A DNA stretch of 60,017 bases from Caldilineaceae bacterium (GCA_019637685.1 JAHBVF010000015.1:71875-131891), one strand, 5' to 3'. Positions 1-8,617 are shown, counted from the stretch's first letter. The notes: generated by a model not told the origin, from the letters alone. Numbers and translations: made by a program.

Positions 1-2
1 TG

Positions 3-1142
3 ACCGCGGCTGGTTTCTTCTCCTTCTTCATCTTCGGTTTTATAGACAACCTAAAAGGATCAACGCTTTCCAGCCTGCTTGTCGATCTGGATTTCAGCTA
101 TGCCCAGGGCGGCTCGATTCTCTTTGGGGCTTATCTGGGCTTCTTTATTTCCACCCTGGCGGCAGGTTTTCTGGCCGACTCGGTGGGCAATCAAAAAATA
201 CTGATTCTGGCCGGCGGGCTGATCGCTGTCGGGGTCTTGGCCTTTGCCGGCGCGGGCAGCTTCTGGCTCCTTTTCGGCACGATGCTGATTATCGGCCTGG
301 GCATGGGCTGCATCGAGGTCAGCGGCAACGGGCTGATTGTGGAGCTGCACCGCGTCAATCGGGGACGCTATCTCAATCTGCTGGCGACTTTCCACGGCAT
401 CGGTTCGCTGGTCGTGCCTCTCTACGCTGGCTGGCTTCTGAACGCGGGCGTCTCCTGGCGGCAGGTTTTTCAGTACACAATCCCCCTGGCGCTGCTGCTT
501 GTGTTGGCCTTTGCCTTGACGCCCAGACCACAGAAAAGCGTGCCAGTCCCCTCCGCCGGGACAGGCTTTGATTGGCAGGCTGTGGGCAAACTGGGCTTTA
601 CGCGCCAGATGATCTGGTTCTATCTGGCGATTGCCTTCTATGTCAGCGCAGAACTGGGCATTGGTGCCTGGATCGTGGAATTCCTGCAACGGAGCAAAGG
701 TTTCAGCCTGACCGGGGCCACTGGCTTTCTCTCGCTCTTTTTCGGAATGGTTATGGCGGGGCGCGTGGTGGGCAGCTTTGTGGTGGAGCGGCTGGGCTAT
801 GTACGCTCGGTGTTGGGCGCGGCCACAGGCGGGCTGATCTGTGTGCTGATCGGCATTTTTGGCCCGCCCGCCCTGGCCGTTTTCGTGCCTCTTTGCGGCC
901 TGTTTTTCTCGATTATCTTTCCGACTATCACCGCGGTGGTTTCGGTTGTCAACAAAGAAAAAACCAACACAATTCTCGGCCTGCTCTTTGCCGCGGGCGG
1001 GGTGGGCGGCGCGCTGGGTCCGTGGGCCATCGGCCTGGCCAGCAACAGCCTGGGCATTCAATGGGGCTTTTCCCTGGTAGCCGTCTATTGTCTTCTGGCG
1101 ATCGCCGCGGTGGCAATGGCCCAGCGAACTTTCCGTGTGTAG
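3..1142 (+). CDS. MFS transporter, 5'-truncated by window edge
   Basis: The reading frame is open from the first complete codon at position 3 to the stop at 1142, so the N-terminus lies outside the window. About 379 residues remain. They form roughly ten to eleven hydrophobic segments separated by short basic loops, with a central polar loop (TPRPQKS), as in 12-helix major facilitator transporters. The overall look is that of the FucP/GlcP-like branch, but no substrate can be read from the sequence. The next gene starts 6 bases after the stop, so the two are probably co-transcribed. An ATG at 183 opens a shorter ORF, but the frame upstream is clearly coding membrane protein, so 183 is internal. 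Confidence 0.85.
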   Translation, partial: TAAGFFSFFIFGFIDNLKGSTLSSLLVDLDFSYAQGGSILFGAYLGFFISTLAAGFLADSVGNQKILILAGGLIAVGVLAFAGAGSFWLLFGTMLIIGLGMGCIEVSGNGLIVELHRVNRGRYLNLLATFHGIGSLVVPLYAGWLLNAGVSWRQVFQYTIPLALLLVLAFALTPRPQKSVPVPSAGTGFDWQAVGKLGFTRQMIWFYLAIAFYVSAELGIGAWIVEFLQRSKGFSLTGATGFLSLFFGMVMAGRVVGSFVVERLGYVRSVLGAATGGLICVLIGIFGPPALAVFVPLCGLFFSIIFPTITAVVSVVNKEKTNTILGLLFAAGGVGGALGPWAIGLASNSLGIQWGFSLVAVYCLLAIAAVAMAQRTFRV

Positions 1143-1148
1143 GCAGCA

Positions 1149-2642
1149 ATGATCTTCACCAACCGGCGCATACGCCTGATCTTTATAGCCCTGGCCGGTA
1201 TGGAAGCACTGGTGTTGACACCCTTCCTGCTCCTGCTCTTTCGCGTCGAATGGCTCTGGCGCGGTGGGGCCACACTGCTTGCCATTCCCCCGGTTTCCCT
1301 CGTCCTCTTTATGTGGCTGGGCCTGCTGGGGATGATTACCGCCATCGATCTTCTGGGACGCAGCCGCCTGTCCGACCAGCACTATCGGCTGACAATCGTC
1401 GGGTTGGTGTTGATCAGCGGGCTGCTGGGCGTGCGTCTGCTGCTCTATAGGGGTGCGGGCGCGGCCAGTCTCTCCTGGTTGGCCGAGACATTCGATGGCA
1501 TTATCAATTTTCACAGAGGGCTGCGGCCGGGGTCGTTTTTGCTCGTTTTGATGGGCTTTCTCTGGCTGCGTGCGTCGTCCGCGTCGGGTCGGCTGATCAC
1601 CTTTTTCAGTGTGGGTGTCAGCTTTCGGCTGGGTGTGCTGCTGATTTTGGTGGGTGGGGGCGTCCTGGCCGTGCGCTTTCCCGGCCAGAGCATCCCCGCC
1701 ACGCTGCTTGCCACCCTCTTTGTGGGGCTGGGTCTGCTAGCTGTCTCCCTGGCCCGCAGCGACGAAAAAGCCGAAAGCGCCGCGGGCAGCACCGGCGCGT
1801 CCCTGCCTTGGGACAGGCTGATCCAGTTGGTGCTGGCCGTTGCGCTGACCGTCGGCCTCTCCCTGGCCCTGGCTGGCTATTTTACCCCCGAACGTATCGG
1901 CGTGATACTGGCCTATTTCGATCCCCTGTGGAATCTGCTGGGCGATCTCTTTTTTCTTATATTGCTGGCGCTGACTTTTGTGCTGGAAAAAATTGTCGGG
2001 TGGCTTTTTGCCTGGCTCGCGCCCTTTTTTGCCAATGTGGATTTTGCCAAAACCCTGAGCGAGGCATTTTCCCGGCTGACTATTACCCCAGATGTGCCGG
2101 AGAATCCCATGCCAGAGGGTGGGCCGGCCAACGAGACGGTTCTGATGCTTATGCGGGTGGCCTTTGCCGCGGCGGTGCTGGTCCTCCTGGCAGGCATCAT
2201 CTACGTGCTGGTGGTGCGGCATCGCACACGCCCCCGGGCAGATGAGGACGAAAACACCGCGACCGAATCCCTCAGCTTTGGCGGGGATGCCCTGCGCCGG
2301 GGTTGGCGACGATTGCGCAATCTGGCCGGGCTGGTGCGGCGCTACGGCCTGGGACGGGAATTGCTGGACGCGATTTCTGTGGAGAACCTCTACGCCAATC
2401 TGTGCCGATTGGCCCGGCAGCGGGGACAGCCCCGCCAGCCATCCCAGCCGCCCGACGACTATCTGCCCCGGCTGGTCTTGGCCTTTCCCGGCCAGGACGA
2501 GGCGCTGGCCCGCATAACCGAAGCCTATATGCGGGTCTATTACGGGGAGCAGACGGTCAGTGGTGAAGAATTGATGAGTCTGCGCGCGGTGTATGAGAAT
2601 GTCCGCAAGGCAGAAAACAAGGACACGGATCTGCACGGATAG
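1149..2642 (+). CDS. DUF4129 domain membrane protein
   Basis: 497 residues. The first half carries about seven to eight hydrophobic helices. Two more lie near residues 260-300 and 330-355, followed by a soluble C-terminal domain (about 380-490). That domain has the DUF4129 pattern: an ENLYANLCRLARQRG helix, DDYLPRL, then a helix ending YMRVYYGEQTVSGEEL. DUF4129 proteins often accompany MoxR/DUF58/transglutaminase genes. Here the MoxR and DUF58 genes are 27 kb away. Function unknown; possibly envelope related. The last residues (NKDTDLHG) are encoded by a stretch that resembles the dispersed 'ACACGGAT...CTGC' intergenic repeat, so the native C-terminus may have been replaced by repeat DNA. Confidence 0.75.
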   Translation: MIFTNRRIRLIFIALAGMEALVLTPFLLLLFRVEWLWRGGATLLAIPPVSLVLFMWLGLLGMITAIDLLGRSRLSDQHYRLTIVGLVLISGLLGVRLLLYRGAGAASLSWLAETFDGIINFHRGLRPGSFLLVLMGFLWLRASSASGRLITFFSVGVSFRLGVLLILVGGGVLAVRFPGQSIPATLLATLFVGLGLLAVSLARSDEKAESAAGSTGASLPWDRLIQLVLAVALTVGLSLALAGYFTPERIGVILAYFDPLWNLLGDLFFLILLALTFVLEKIVGWLFAWLAPFFANVDFAKTLSEAFSRLTITPDVPENPMPEGGPANETVLMLMRVAFAAAVLVLLAGIIYVLVVRHRTRPRADEDENTATESLSFGGDALRRGWRRLRNLAGLVRRYGLGRELLDAISVENLYANLCRLARQRGQPRQPSQPPDDYLPRLVLAFPGQDEALARITEAYMRVYYGEQTVSGEELMSLRAVYENVRKAENKDTDLHG

Positions 2643-2645
2643 GAC

Positions 2646-2823
2646 AGACTGACGTGACTATTCAGGCCAGCGCCGGTTGAGTAGGCCACGGCAGTTTGTG
2701 GCCGTATCGAAACCAAAACGGATAGACCCGCAAACTGGTTTCAATACGCCTGGAAACAGCCCCAGGCTACTCAACCGACGTTTGCTAACCGGCTGGCTGA
2801 TGGCTGAATAGTCACAGACTGAC
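2646..2823. mobile_element. MITE-like element with 8-bp target-site duplication
   Basis: Element body 2654-2815 (162 bp). The ends are inverted: GTGACTATTCAGGCC at 2654-2668 and its near-complement GGCTGAATAGTCAC at 2802-2815. A second, internal inverted pair (GGTTGAGTAG 2675-2684, CTACTCAACC 2767-2776) makes the element strongly self-complementary. AGACTGAC flanks it perfectly on both sides (2646-2653 and 2816-2823), as expected of a target duplication. There is no ORF inside, so movement would need a transposase in trans. The family is not identified. Confidence 0.85.
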
Positions 2824-2920
2824 ACAGATACCAATTTCCCCTCTTTGTGTCTTGGCGTCTTTGTGGTTCAATAATTACACTGTAGCGTTACCGCTTTTCA
2901 GCGTGGAAAGGAACTGACCG

Positions 2921-3583
2921 ATGGACTTCGCAGGGATGATTCAGACGTGGATTCGTGTGTTGAGTGGGCCGAATGAGGAAACTTTTGAACGGGAGCAGGC
3001 CAGCCCCAACGCGAACCTGACAACAGCGCTGATCTGGACAGTGATAGCAGCCCTCGTCACCGCGATTTTGGGCTTTGTACAAAGCATGATTTTTGCCTCG
3101 TCCGCCCAGGGGATGCTGGGCATTGTCGAGCAGATGGACCTGCCGCCAGAAAGCTCGGCAATGATCAATCAGATGATGGCGGGGGGAATGTTTGCGGGGT
3201 TGAGCGGCGCTGGGGCTTTTCTGGGCGTTATCATCACACCGATTATGTTTTTGATCGGCGTGGGATTCGTCCATCTGCTGGCCAAAATGTTGGGCGGGCA
3301 GGGCGACTTCGGCCGCTACGCCTATCTGGCTGCCGCGATAGGCGCACCGGTCAGCATCCTCAACGCATTTCTTGGCTTCATTCCTGTGGTGGGGGGCTGC
3401 GTGGGGTTTTTGCTCCTCATCTACAGTATTGTTCTCAACTACTTCGCGATCAAAGTTGCCTATAGCCTGACCAGTGGCCGCGCCATTGTTGTCATCCTGA
3501 TTCCGATTCTTATTTTGGTATTCGCGGCCCTCTGCTTTACTTTTGTGATTGCAGCAGCCTTTGCCGGTGTGATGGCCCAATAA
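2921..3583 (+). CDS. YIP1-family membrane protein
   Basis: 220 residues with a short amphipathic N-terminus (a P-N-E-E-T-F motif near residue 17-22) and five hydrophobic helices. This is the topology and motif order of bacterial YIP1-domain (PF04893-like) integral membrane proteins. An AGGA ribosome binding site sits about 10 bases before the ATG. The role of bacterial YIP1 proteins is not established. The gene lies just downstream of the MITE, which may have separated it from its original promoter. The next small gene follows after 62 bases. Confidence 0.65.
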   Translation: MDFAGMIQTWIRVLSGPNEETFEREQASPNANLTTALIWTVIAALVTAILGFVQSMIFASSAQGMLGIVEQMDLPPESSAMINQMMAGGMFAGLSGAGAFLGVIITPIMFLIGVGFVHLLAKMLGGQGDFGRYAYLAAAIGAPVSILNAFLGFIPVVGGCVGFLLLIYSIVLNYFAIKVAYSLTSGRAIVVILIPILILVFAALCFTFVIAAAFAGVMAQ

Positions 3584-3645
3584 TCCCAACTTCCCTCTGC
3601 GTTCCACAGACAGAGGGTCCAGCCATAAGCGAAAGGAGTATTGCA

Positions 3646-3873
3646 ATGTCGCTCAGTTCCAAATCCTCCATCCGGGACCTGATTGCCAACCCGGATGCCA
3701 AAGCCATTTTGGAGAAGCATCTGCCCGGCGCATCCCGCCACCCGGACTTGCCCCAGGCGCTCTATATGAGCCTGCGGGAGGTGATGTATTACCCGGAGGC
3801 CGCGTCCGCCGGATTGACGAAGGAGAAGCTGGAAGCCATCGACGCGGACTTGCAGGCGTTGGCGGCCGCGTAG
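3646..3873 (+). CDS. small helical protein, 75 aa
   Basis: The ORF has a good ribosome binding site (AAAGGAG, about 8 bases upstream of ATG). The protein has no signal peptide or membrane segment. Its pattern (I-R-D-L-I-A-N-P-D-A-K, then EKHLPG, then SLREVM, then LTKEKLEAIDADL) resembles, from memory, a short helical module found at the C-terminus of some bacterial glycoside hydrolases and lipoproteins; here it stands alone. No catalytic residues can be assigned. It may be co-transcribed with the YIP1 gene. A strong palindrome follows about 50 bases downstream. Confidence 0.6.
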   Translation: MSLSSKSSIRDLIANPDAKAILEKHLPGASRHPDLPQALYMSLREVMYYPEAASAGLTKEKLEAIDADLQALAAA

Positions 3874-3925
3874 GCAAAAGCGCGGGAAAAGGCGCGAGGT
3901 ATCCGCGGGGTTAATTACACAGAAA

Positions 3926-3985
3926 AAACGTGAAACAGGAAGCGTGAGATCAGCCGAGCAATCTCACGCTTCCTGTTTCACGTTT
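3926..3985. terminator. 25-bp-arm palindrome between convergent genes
   Basis: Two perfectly complementary 25-base arms (3926-3950 and 3961-3985) surround a 10-base loop. It lies between the plus-strand gene ending at 3873 and the minus-strand gene ending at 4019, so it can serve both as a bidirectional terminator. The arms share the CGTGAAAC/GCGTGA theme with palindromes at 19191, 24555 and 30326, so it is also a member of a dispersed family. Confidence 0.65.
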
Positions 3986-4018
3986 CTGCAAAGGCGAAAT
4001 CTGTGTGTTCTCTCTGCT

Positions 4019-4759
4019 CTACTTGGCCGCTGCTCTTGCCTTCGCCATGGCAAAGGCGTCATCCTGCGGCGCGTAGCCCAGCTCCTGGCGGGCATTGCTG
4101 ATATCCAGCCGTTTGTAGCGATTCTCCGACACCCCGTGATAGATGCCAAAGCTGATCGTATCTGCGGCATTGACCGCGGACGCGATCAACCGGGCGCAGT
4201 CGTCCCAGGTCAAAATGATGTCAATGTAGGGGTGTTCCAGATCGATGTGGCTGGAATCCCGGGGCTGGACCGCGCCAAAGCGCAGGCAGATGGACGAGAG
4301 GTTGTGGGTGGTGGAGTAGTAACGGCCCAGGGCTTCTCCCCAACATTTGGTCGCACCGTAGAGGTTGATGGGGAAGATGGGCATCTCCCGGTGGACCTGC
4401 ACATCCGCGGGGTAGCCAAAGACGGCGTTGATGCTGCTGGCAAAGATCACCCGCCGGCAGCCCGCCAGCCGAGCGGCTTCAAAGACATTGTAAGTCGCAA
4501 TCACATTGTTGGGCAGCAGGCTCTCCCACGTGGCCTCCATACTGGGGTCCGCGCCCAGATGCACGACTGTATCCACCCCTTCGCACAGCGCCTGCACCGC
4601 GGCAAAATCGCTCAGATCGGCCAGGTGGAAGGGATATCCGTGGGTCTCAGCGGGTTCCCGTTTGTCGGCGAGGACAAAATCGTAGTTATCTTTGTAGGTC
4701 TTTAGAAAGAAGCTGCCGATGCGACCAGACGCGCCGGTCAGAAGTAGTTTGCGTTTCAT
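4019..4759 (-). CDS. NAD-dependent epimerase/dehydratase (uronate dehydrogenase-like)
   Basis: 246 residues of an extended short-chain dehydrogenase. The Rossmann glycine motif is at residues 9-15 (GASGRIG), the serine of the catalytic triad near 108-109 (FASSI), and the Y-x-x-x-K pair is Y134/K138 (YGATK). The short length and lack of a long C-terminal sugar-binding lobe fit the uronate dehydrogenase-like subgroup, which oxidises sugar acids, better than UDP-glucose 4-epimerase. The substrate is not provable. It is divergent from the enolase-superfamily gene at 4887, so both could belong to sugar-acid metabolism under a shared 127-base control region. Confidence 0.75.
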   Translation of the reverse strand: MKRKLLLTGASGRIGSFFLKTYKDNYDFVLADKREPAETHGYPFHLADLSDFAAVQALCEGVDTVVHLGADPSMEATWESLLPNNVIATYNVFEAARLAGCRRVIFASSINAVFGYPADVQVHREMPIFPINLYGATKCWGEALGRYYSTTHNLSSICLRFGAVQPRDSSHIDLEHPYIDIILTWDDCARLIASAVNAADTISFGIYHGVSENRYKRLDISNARQELGYAPQDDAFAMAKARAAAK

Positions 4760-4886
4760 GGGATAGGATTCCTGGGTATGGATAGACGATATTGCCTATC
4801 ATACCGACGCGTGCTATAAAGAGCAAACAGAAACCCACTCTTTATCCAAAATTCTTTATCCAAAAGCCTCTTTTCAGGAGACCCCG

Positions 4887-6068
4887 ATGAAAATCGACCG
4901 CATCGAACTCTTTCCCGTGACCACCCCGCGCCAGACGGGCATTGCCAACCAGCACGTCATTGTGCGTCTGGAGACTGCCGACGGCGCGGTAGGTTGGGGC
5001 GAGATGAGCGATCTGTCCCACGTGCCCATGTACCAGTTCGATATCCCCGAACTGGAAAAGATGCTCCAGCAGATGCTGATGGGCAAAGACCCGCGCAATA
5101 TCGCCAAACTGATGGACGACTTCATTCGCTTCTTCCCGGACGAGGGCCATATGTACAGCCGCTCCGGGCTGGTGCGCCAGGGCGTGGACCTGGCCCTCCA
5201 CGATCTGGTGGGGCGGGTGGACAATCTGCCCGTCTATTCGCTCTTGGGCGGCAAACTGCGCGACCGCACCCGGGTCTGCTACCCGATTTTTCGTATGCGT
5301 TCGGTGGAGGAAGTGGCGCCAAATTTGCAGCGGATCGAAGACAAACTGGCTGATGGATTTGATCTGATCCGGGTCTATGTGGGGGCAAACGCCGAGGCTG
5401 ACGAGCAGTTCCTGGCCGCGTTCACCGACCGTTTTGCGGGGCGGGTGCAGATCAAATCCCTGGACTTCTCCAATCTGGTCAAATGGCGGGAGTCGTCCAG
5501 ACTCATCGAGCGCTACGCGGACCTGTGCGACTTTATGCTCATCGAAAGCCCGGTTCCCCGCAACGATTTCGACGGCCTGTCCAACTTCCGCAATTTCAGC
5601 CGCTGGCCCGTCTCCGAGCACGTGCTGCACATCCATCACGGCTGGGCGCTGCTCAGTCAGGGCTGCGTGGACATTCTGAACGTCTCCCCCTATTTGCTCG
5701 GCGGTCTGCAGGCCAGCCTGCGTCTCATCGCGCTGGCCGAGGCCGCCCACGCCAGCGTCCTCATCGGCACGACACAGGAGCTAAATTTGGGCACAGCCGC
5801 GGTGGGCCATCTGGCTGCCGCGGCGCGGGTGTTGGACTTTCCCAGCGACAGCACCGGCCCCCACCTCTACACGAAAGATGTCGTCAAGTCGCCCGTCCAG
5901 TACGTCAACAGCCACCTGATTGTGCCCGAAGGCCCCGGACTGGGCATTGAAGTGGACGAAGAGTTGTTGCGGGAGATGAGTTCTGAAGCCCACTGGACCT
6001 TTGGCCTGGACCTGGCCGGTGTGCTGGACCGCACTGCGGCCAATCGCCCCTCGGCAGAGAAAAAGTGA
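4887..6068 (+). CDS. Enolase-superfamily (mandelate racemase/MLE type) protein with atypical active site
   Basis: 393 residues with the capping domain (about 1-125) and barrel of the mandelate racemase/muconate lactonizing enzyme group. Three acidic metal ligands can be placed: D193 (KSLDFSN), E220 (LIESP) and E244 (SEHVL). The position normally holding the K-x-K general base is R162-V163-Y164, so the second lysine is missing. No clear His base is visible on the other barrel face. A good AGGAG site precedes the ATG. The gene overlaps the Crp/Fnr gene by 4 bases (GTGA), so they are translationally coupled. The substrate is likely a sugar acid if the enzyme is active, judged only from family and the divergent epimerase. 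Confidence 0.8.
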   Translation: MKIDRIELFPVTTPRQTGIANQHVIVRLETADGAVGWGEMSDLSHVPMYQFDIPELEKMLQQMLMGKDPRNIAKLMDDFIRFFPDEGHMYSRSGLVRQGVDLALHDLVGRVDNLPVYSLLGGKLRDRTRVCYPIFRMRSVEEVAPNLQRIEDKLADGFDLIRVYVGANAEADEQFLAAFTDRFAGRVQIKSLDFSNLVKWRESSRLIERYADLCDFMLIESPVPRNDFDGLSNFRNFSRWPVSEHVLHIHHGWALLSQGCVDILNVSPYLLGGLQASLRLIALAEAAHASVLIGTTQELNLGTAAVGHLAAAARVLDFPSDSTGPHLYTKDVVKSPVQYVNSHLIVPEGPGLGIEVDEELLREMSSEAHWTFGLDLAGVLDRTAANRPSAEKK

Positions 6069-6763
6069 ACAATCAGCCAGACGCCACCCACTCCCAGGCT
6101 GTGGCCGCACTTTTGCAAAAGGTCAGTCTGTTGCAGGGCATTCCCGACGCGGCCCTGCAACAACTGGTCGCCAGTGCGGTGCGCCGCAGCCTCAGCGCGG
6201 GGACGATTCTCTTTATGGAGGGCGACCCGGTGGTCGGCTTCTATCTCATTGAATCGGGGCAAGTGAAGATCAGCCGCCTTTCCCAGGACGGGCGAGAACA
6301 CATTCTGCTCATTCTGAACGAGGGCGATACCTTCAACGAAGTGGCCGCGCTGGATGGCGACCCCAATCCGGCCACGGCCACCGCGCACACAGACGCGACC
6401 GTCCATTGCATCCTGCGCGCTGAATTGCGCAAAATCGTGTACGAAAACCCCGACCTGGCCTGGGCAATGATTGAAAGTATCTCCCGCCGGGCGCGCCACC
6501 TGGTGGGGATGGTGCAGGACCTCTCCATGCGCAGCGTCAAAGGGCGGCTGGCGAATTTGTTGCTGGATCAGGCCGAGGCCGACGAAGCCGACGCGGTGGC
6601 CCGGATGCTGACGCAAGAGGAGATGGCAAGCCGGCTGGGCACGGTGCGCGAGATGGTGGGGCGCGCCCTGCGCAGCCTGGCCACCGACGGCATCATAGAA
6701 TTTGACCGCCACCGCATCGTAATTCTGGATGTGGAGCGGCTGCGCAAAGAGGCCGAAGTGTAA
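6065..6763 (+). CDS. Crp/Fnr-family transcriptional regulator, CRP-type recognition helix
   Basis: 232 residues, GTG start overlapping the upstream stop. A cyclic-nucleotide-type beta-roll sensor domain spans about 15-130, a dimer helix 135-165 and a winged HTH 170-225. The recognition helix reads R195-E196-x-x-x-R200, the same spacing as Arg180-Glu181-Arg185 in E. coli CRP, which read the GTGA half-site. There is no N-terminal Cys cluster, so it is not an FNR-type Fe-S sensor; haem or another ligand is possible. The first operator of the GAC-N4-GTC family starts 63 bases after its stop, so it is the best candidate for the regulator of the nos island. Confidence 0.88.
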   Translation: MNNQPDATHSQAVAALLQKVSLLQGIPDAALQQLVASAVRRSLSAGTILFMEGDPVVGFYLIESGQVKISRLSQDGREHILLILNEGDTFNEVAALDGDPNPATATAHTDATVHCILRAELRKIVYENPDLAWAMIESISRRARHLVGMVQDLSMRSVKGRLANLLLDQAEADEADAVARMLTQEEMASRLGTVREMVGRALRSLATDGIIEFDRHRIVILDVERLRKEAEV

Positions 6764-6825
6764 GTAACGGCAGGCTGTCTGCTTGCAAAAACGGCACAAG
6801 CAAACAGCCGTGCGTTGCACGACGA

Positions 6826-6865
6826 GACATTTGTCGCAGTACATCGGCCTATTGTCCGATATAGT
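6826..6865 (+). promoter_or_regulatory. CRP-like operator and -10 box (site e), ferredoxin operon
   Basis: Operator core GACATTTGTC at 6826-6835, extended as CGAGACATTTGTCGCA. The -10 hexamer TATAGT is at 6860-6865. The centre-to-centre distance is 32 bp, equal to the four other sites and matching a class II activator at about -41.5. The predicted start is near 6872, about 40 bases before the ferredoxin ATG at 6914. Confidence 0.75.
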
Positions 6866-6913
6866 GAGCGGGAACAGAACGAAATTCGCTGTTCCTGCCA
6901 CTGGACAGACGCC

Positions 6914-7165
6914 ATGCCTGCGAAGAATCCATTGCCCACCATCGACCACAATTTATGTACGGGTTGTCGTCTTTGTGTGGAAATCTGCCCAACCCAGGCC
7001 CTGGCCCAGATCGACGAGAAGGCGATTCTGCTCCACCCGGACCTGTGTACCTATTGTGTGGCCTGTCAAGATGTCTGCCCGGAGAATGCCATTGCCTTGC
7101 CATTTGCCATTCTTCTTGGCCCGGCAGCACAAAAACCCCCACCAGACCCAACAGAAAGTGAATGA
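6914..7165 (+). CDS. 2[4Fe-4S] ferredoxin-type protein
   Basis: 83 residues from the ATG at 6914. Two full cluster motifs are visible: C15-x2-C18-x2-C21-x3-C25-P and C45-x2-C48-x2-C51-x3-C55-P, spaced as in classic bacterial 2[4Fe-4S] ferredoxins. A Pro-rich tail follows. An in-frame start at 6815 would run through the operator and -10 box, so 6914 is chosen. The gene is first in the unit driven by site e, followed at once by a cupin and an NnrS-like protein. It may feed low-potential electrons to the island, in the place that NosG/NosH-type Fe-S proteins hold in other clade II nos clusters (inference). Confidence 0.85.
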   Translation: MPAKNPLPTIDHNLCTGCRLCVEICPTQALAQIDEKAILLHPDLCTYCVACQDVCPENAIALPFAILLGPAAQKPPPDPTESE

Positions 7166-7168
7166 TTC

Positions 7169-7501
7169 ATGAGCAAGTCCTATATCGCCATCCCCGATGT
7201 GCGCGCCCTGCTGGGCGAAATTGCCGAAGAAAGCATTGTGAGCCGCAATATCTACAACGAAGCCACCAGCCGGGCTATGCTTTTCGGCTTTGCCCCAGGC
7301 CAGGAGTTGAGCGAACACACAACGCCCATGGCCGCAACCATCCATATTCTGGAGGGGACCGCCACCCTCACCCTGGGCGAGGAGAAGATGGAAGCCGCGC
7401 CCGGCACACTCGTCTTCATGCCGCCCAGCCTGTCCCACAGCGTACACGCCCACGGCCAGGTGGTGATGCTGCTGACAATGATGAAGGATAGTCGCAAATG
7501 A
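7169..7501 (+). CDS. Small cupin-domain protein
   Basis: 110 residues forming a single cupin barrel. Motif 1 is partial (G-Q-E-L-S-E-H, then ILEGTATLTLG) and motif 2 contains P-P-S-L-S-H-S-V-H. Two to three His residues could bind metal. It starts 3 bases after the ferredoxin stop and overlaps the next gene by 4 bases (ATGA), so it is tightly embedded in the operon. A second small cupin (12725-13051) is driven by the same type of operator. Function unknown; a sensor or metal/NO-related role is only a guess. Confidence 0.75.
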   Translation: MSKSYIAIPDVRALLGEIAEESIVSRNIYNEATSRAMLFGFAPGQELSEHTTPMAATIHILEGTATLTLGEEKMEAAPGTLVFMPPSLSHSVHAHGQVVMLLTMMKDSRK

Positions 7502-8565
7502 AAAGCGCACTCCGCTGGGAGCGCGCGCCCCTGCTCCTTATGGCCGTGGCCACGCTCCTGCTGGCGGCCTGGGCGGGAATCGTCCGCATAGGCTGGGGCT
7601 GGCCGGTTCTCTTCCCCGCGCTGCCCATGAGCCACGGCCCGCTGATGGTCGGTGGCTTTCTGGGCACGCTCATCGCTCTGGAACGGGCCGTGGGCGTGCA
7701 AAAGCCCTGGGCCTATGCCGGCCCACTCCTGTCTGGTGTGGGCGGTCTGCTGCTGATCGCGGGCGCGCCTGCCGCCTGGGGCGCGGCGCTGATGCTGCTG
7801 GGGAGTATTGTGCTGGTCGTCGTCTTTGCACTCATCATCCGCACAGTGCCCGCACTTTACACCGTCGCCATCGGCCTGGGCGCGCTGCTGTGGGCCGTGG
7901 GCAATGGCCTGTGGCTGGCGGGCTGGGCGATCCCCCAGGTGGTGCTCTGGTGGGCAGGCTTTCTGGTGATGACGATTGCCGGAGAACGGCTCGAACTGAG
8001 TCGGATGCTGCGTCTCAGCTCCACAGCCACCCGGCTTTTCGGGGCCGCCACCGGGCTTTTTGGGGCCGGTTTGCTCGTCTCTCTGGTCGATTACCCATCC
8101 GGCGTACACCTGACCGGGCTGGGGATGCTGGCCCTGGCGGCCTGGCTGGCCCGCTACGACATTGCCTGGCGGCGACTGAAGGCCGGGGGGCAGGCGCGCT
8201 TTGTCGCCATCTGCCTGCTCAGCGGCTATGGGTGGCTGGCAATCAGCGGTGTGCTGGCGCTGGTCTACGGTGGGGTGACGGCCGGCCCCTTCTACGACGC
8301 AATTCTGCACAGCCTCTTTTTGGGCTTTGTGCTGGCGATGATCTTCGGCCACGCGCCGATTGTATTCCCTGCGGTGTTGGGGTTGCCCATTCGCTACTCG
8401 CCCTGGCTTTACAGCCATCTCATTCTGCTGCATCTCACGCTTCTCCTGCGTATCAGCGGCGATCTGCTGCTCTGGATATCGGGCCGTCAGTGGGGTGGTC
8501 TGTTGAACGGAGTTGTCGTTCTGCTCTTTTTGGGCAATACTATCAATTCGCTGAAGCAGAAATAG
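7498..8565 (+). CDS. NnrS-like polytopic membrane protein
   Basis: 355 residues, about eleven to twelve hydrophobic helices. Conserved-looking His motifs sit in membrane segments: MSHGPLMVGGFLG near residue 42 and HSLFLGFVLAMIFGHAPIV near residue 270. These resemble the haem/metal-binding segments of NnrS (PF05940), a membrane protein tied to nitric oxide stress in denitrifiers. Similarity is by motif and topology only. Translation is coupled to the cupin upstream. Followed after 52 bases by two short membrane proteins. Confidence 0.6.
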   Translation: MKSALRWERAPLLLMAVATLLLAAWAGIVRIGWGWPVLFPALPMSHGPLMVGGFLGTLIALERAVGVQKPWAYAGPLLSGVGGLLLIAGAPAAWGAALMLLGSIVLVVVFALIIRTVPALYTVAIGLGALLWAVGNGLWLAGWAIPQVVLWWAGFLVMTIAGERLELSRMLRLSSTATRLFGAATGLFGAGLLVSLVDYPSGVHLTGLGMLALAAWLARYDIAWRRLKAGGQARFVAICLLSGYGWLAISGVLALVYGGVTAGPFYDAILHSLFLGFVLAMIFGHAPIVFPAVLGLPIRYSPWLYSHLILLHLTLLLRISGDLLLWISGRQWGGLLNGVVVLLFLGNTINSLKQK

Positions 8566-8617
8566 AGCCGTATCTGCAAACTCTTCTATCACCTATTCCT
8601 TTCTACCTGCAAGGCCT

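Noticed and set aside
60..1514. 484-codon open frame on the minus strand
   Set aside because: It is antisense to the MFS and DUF4129 genes and rich in Gln, His, Gly and Asp, the usual composition of an antisense frame of GC-rich membrane protein genes.
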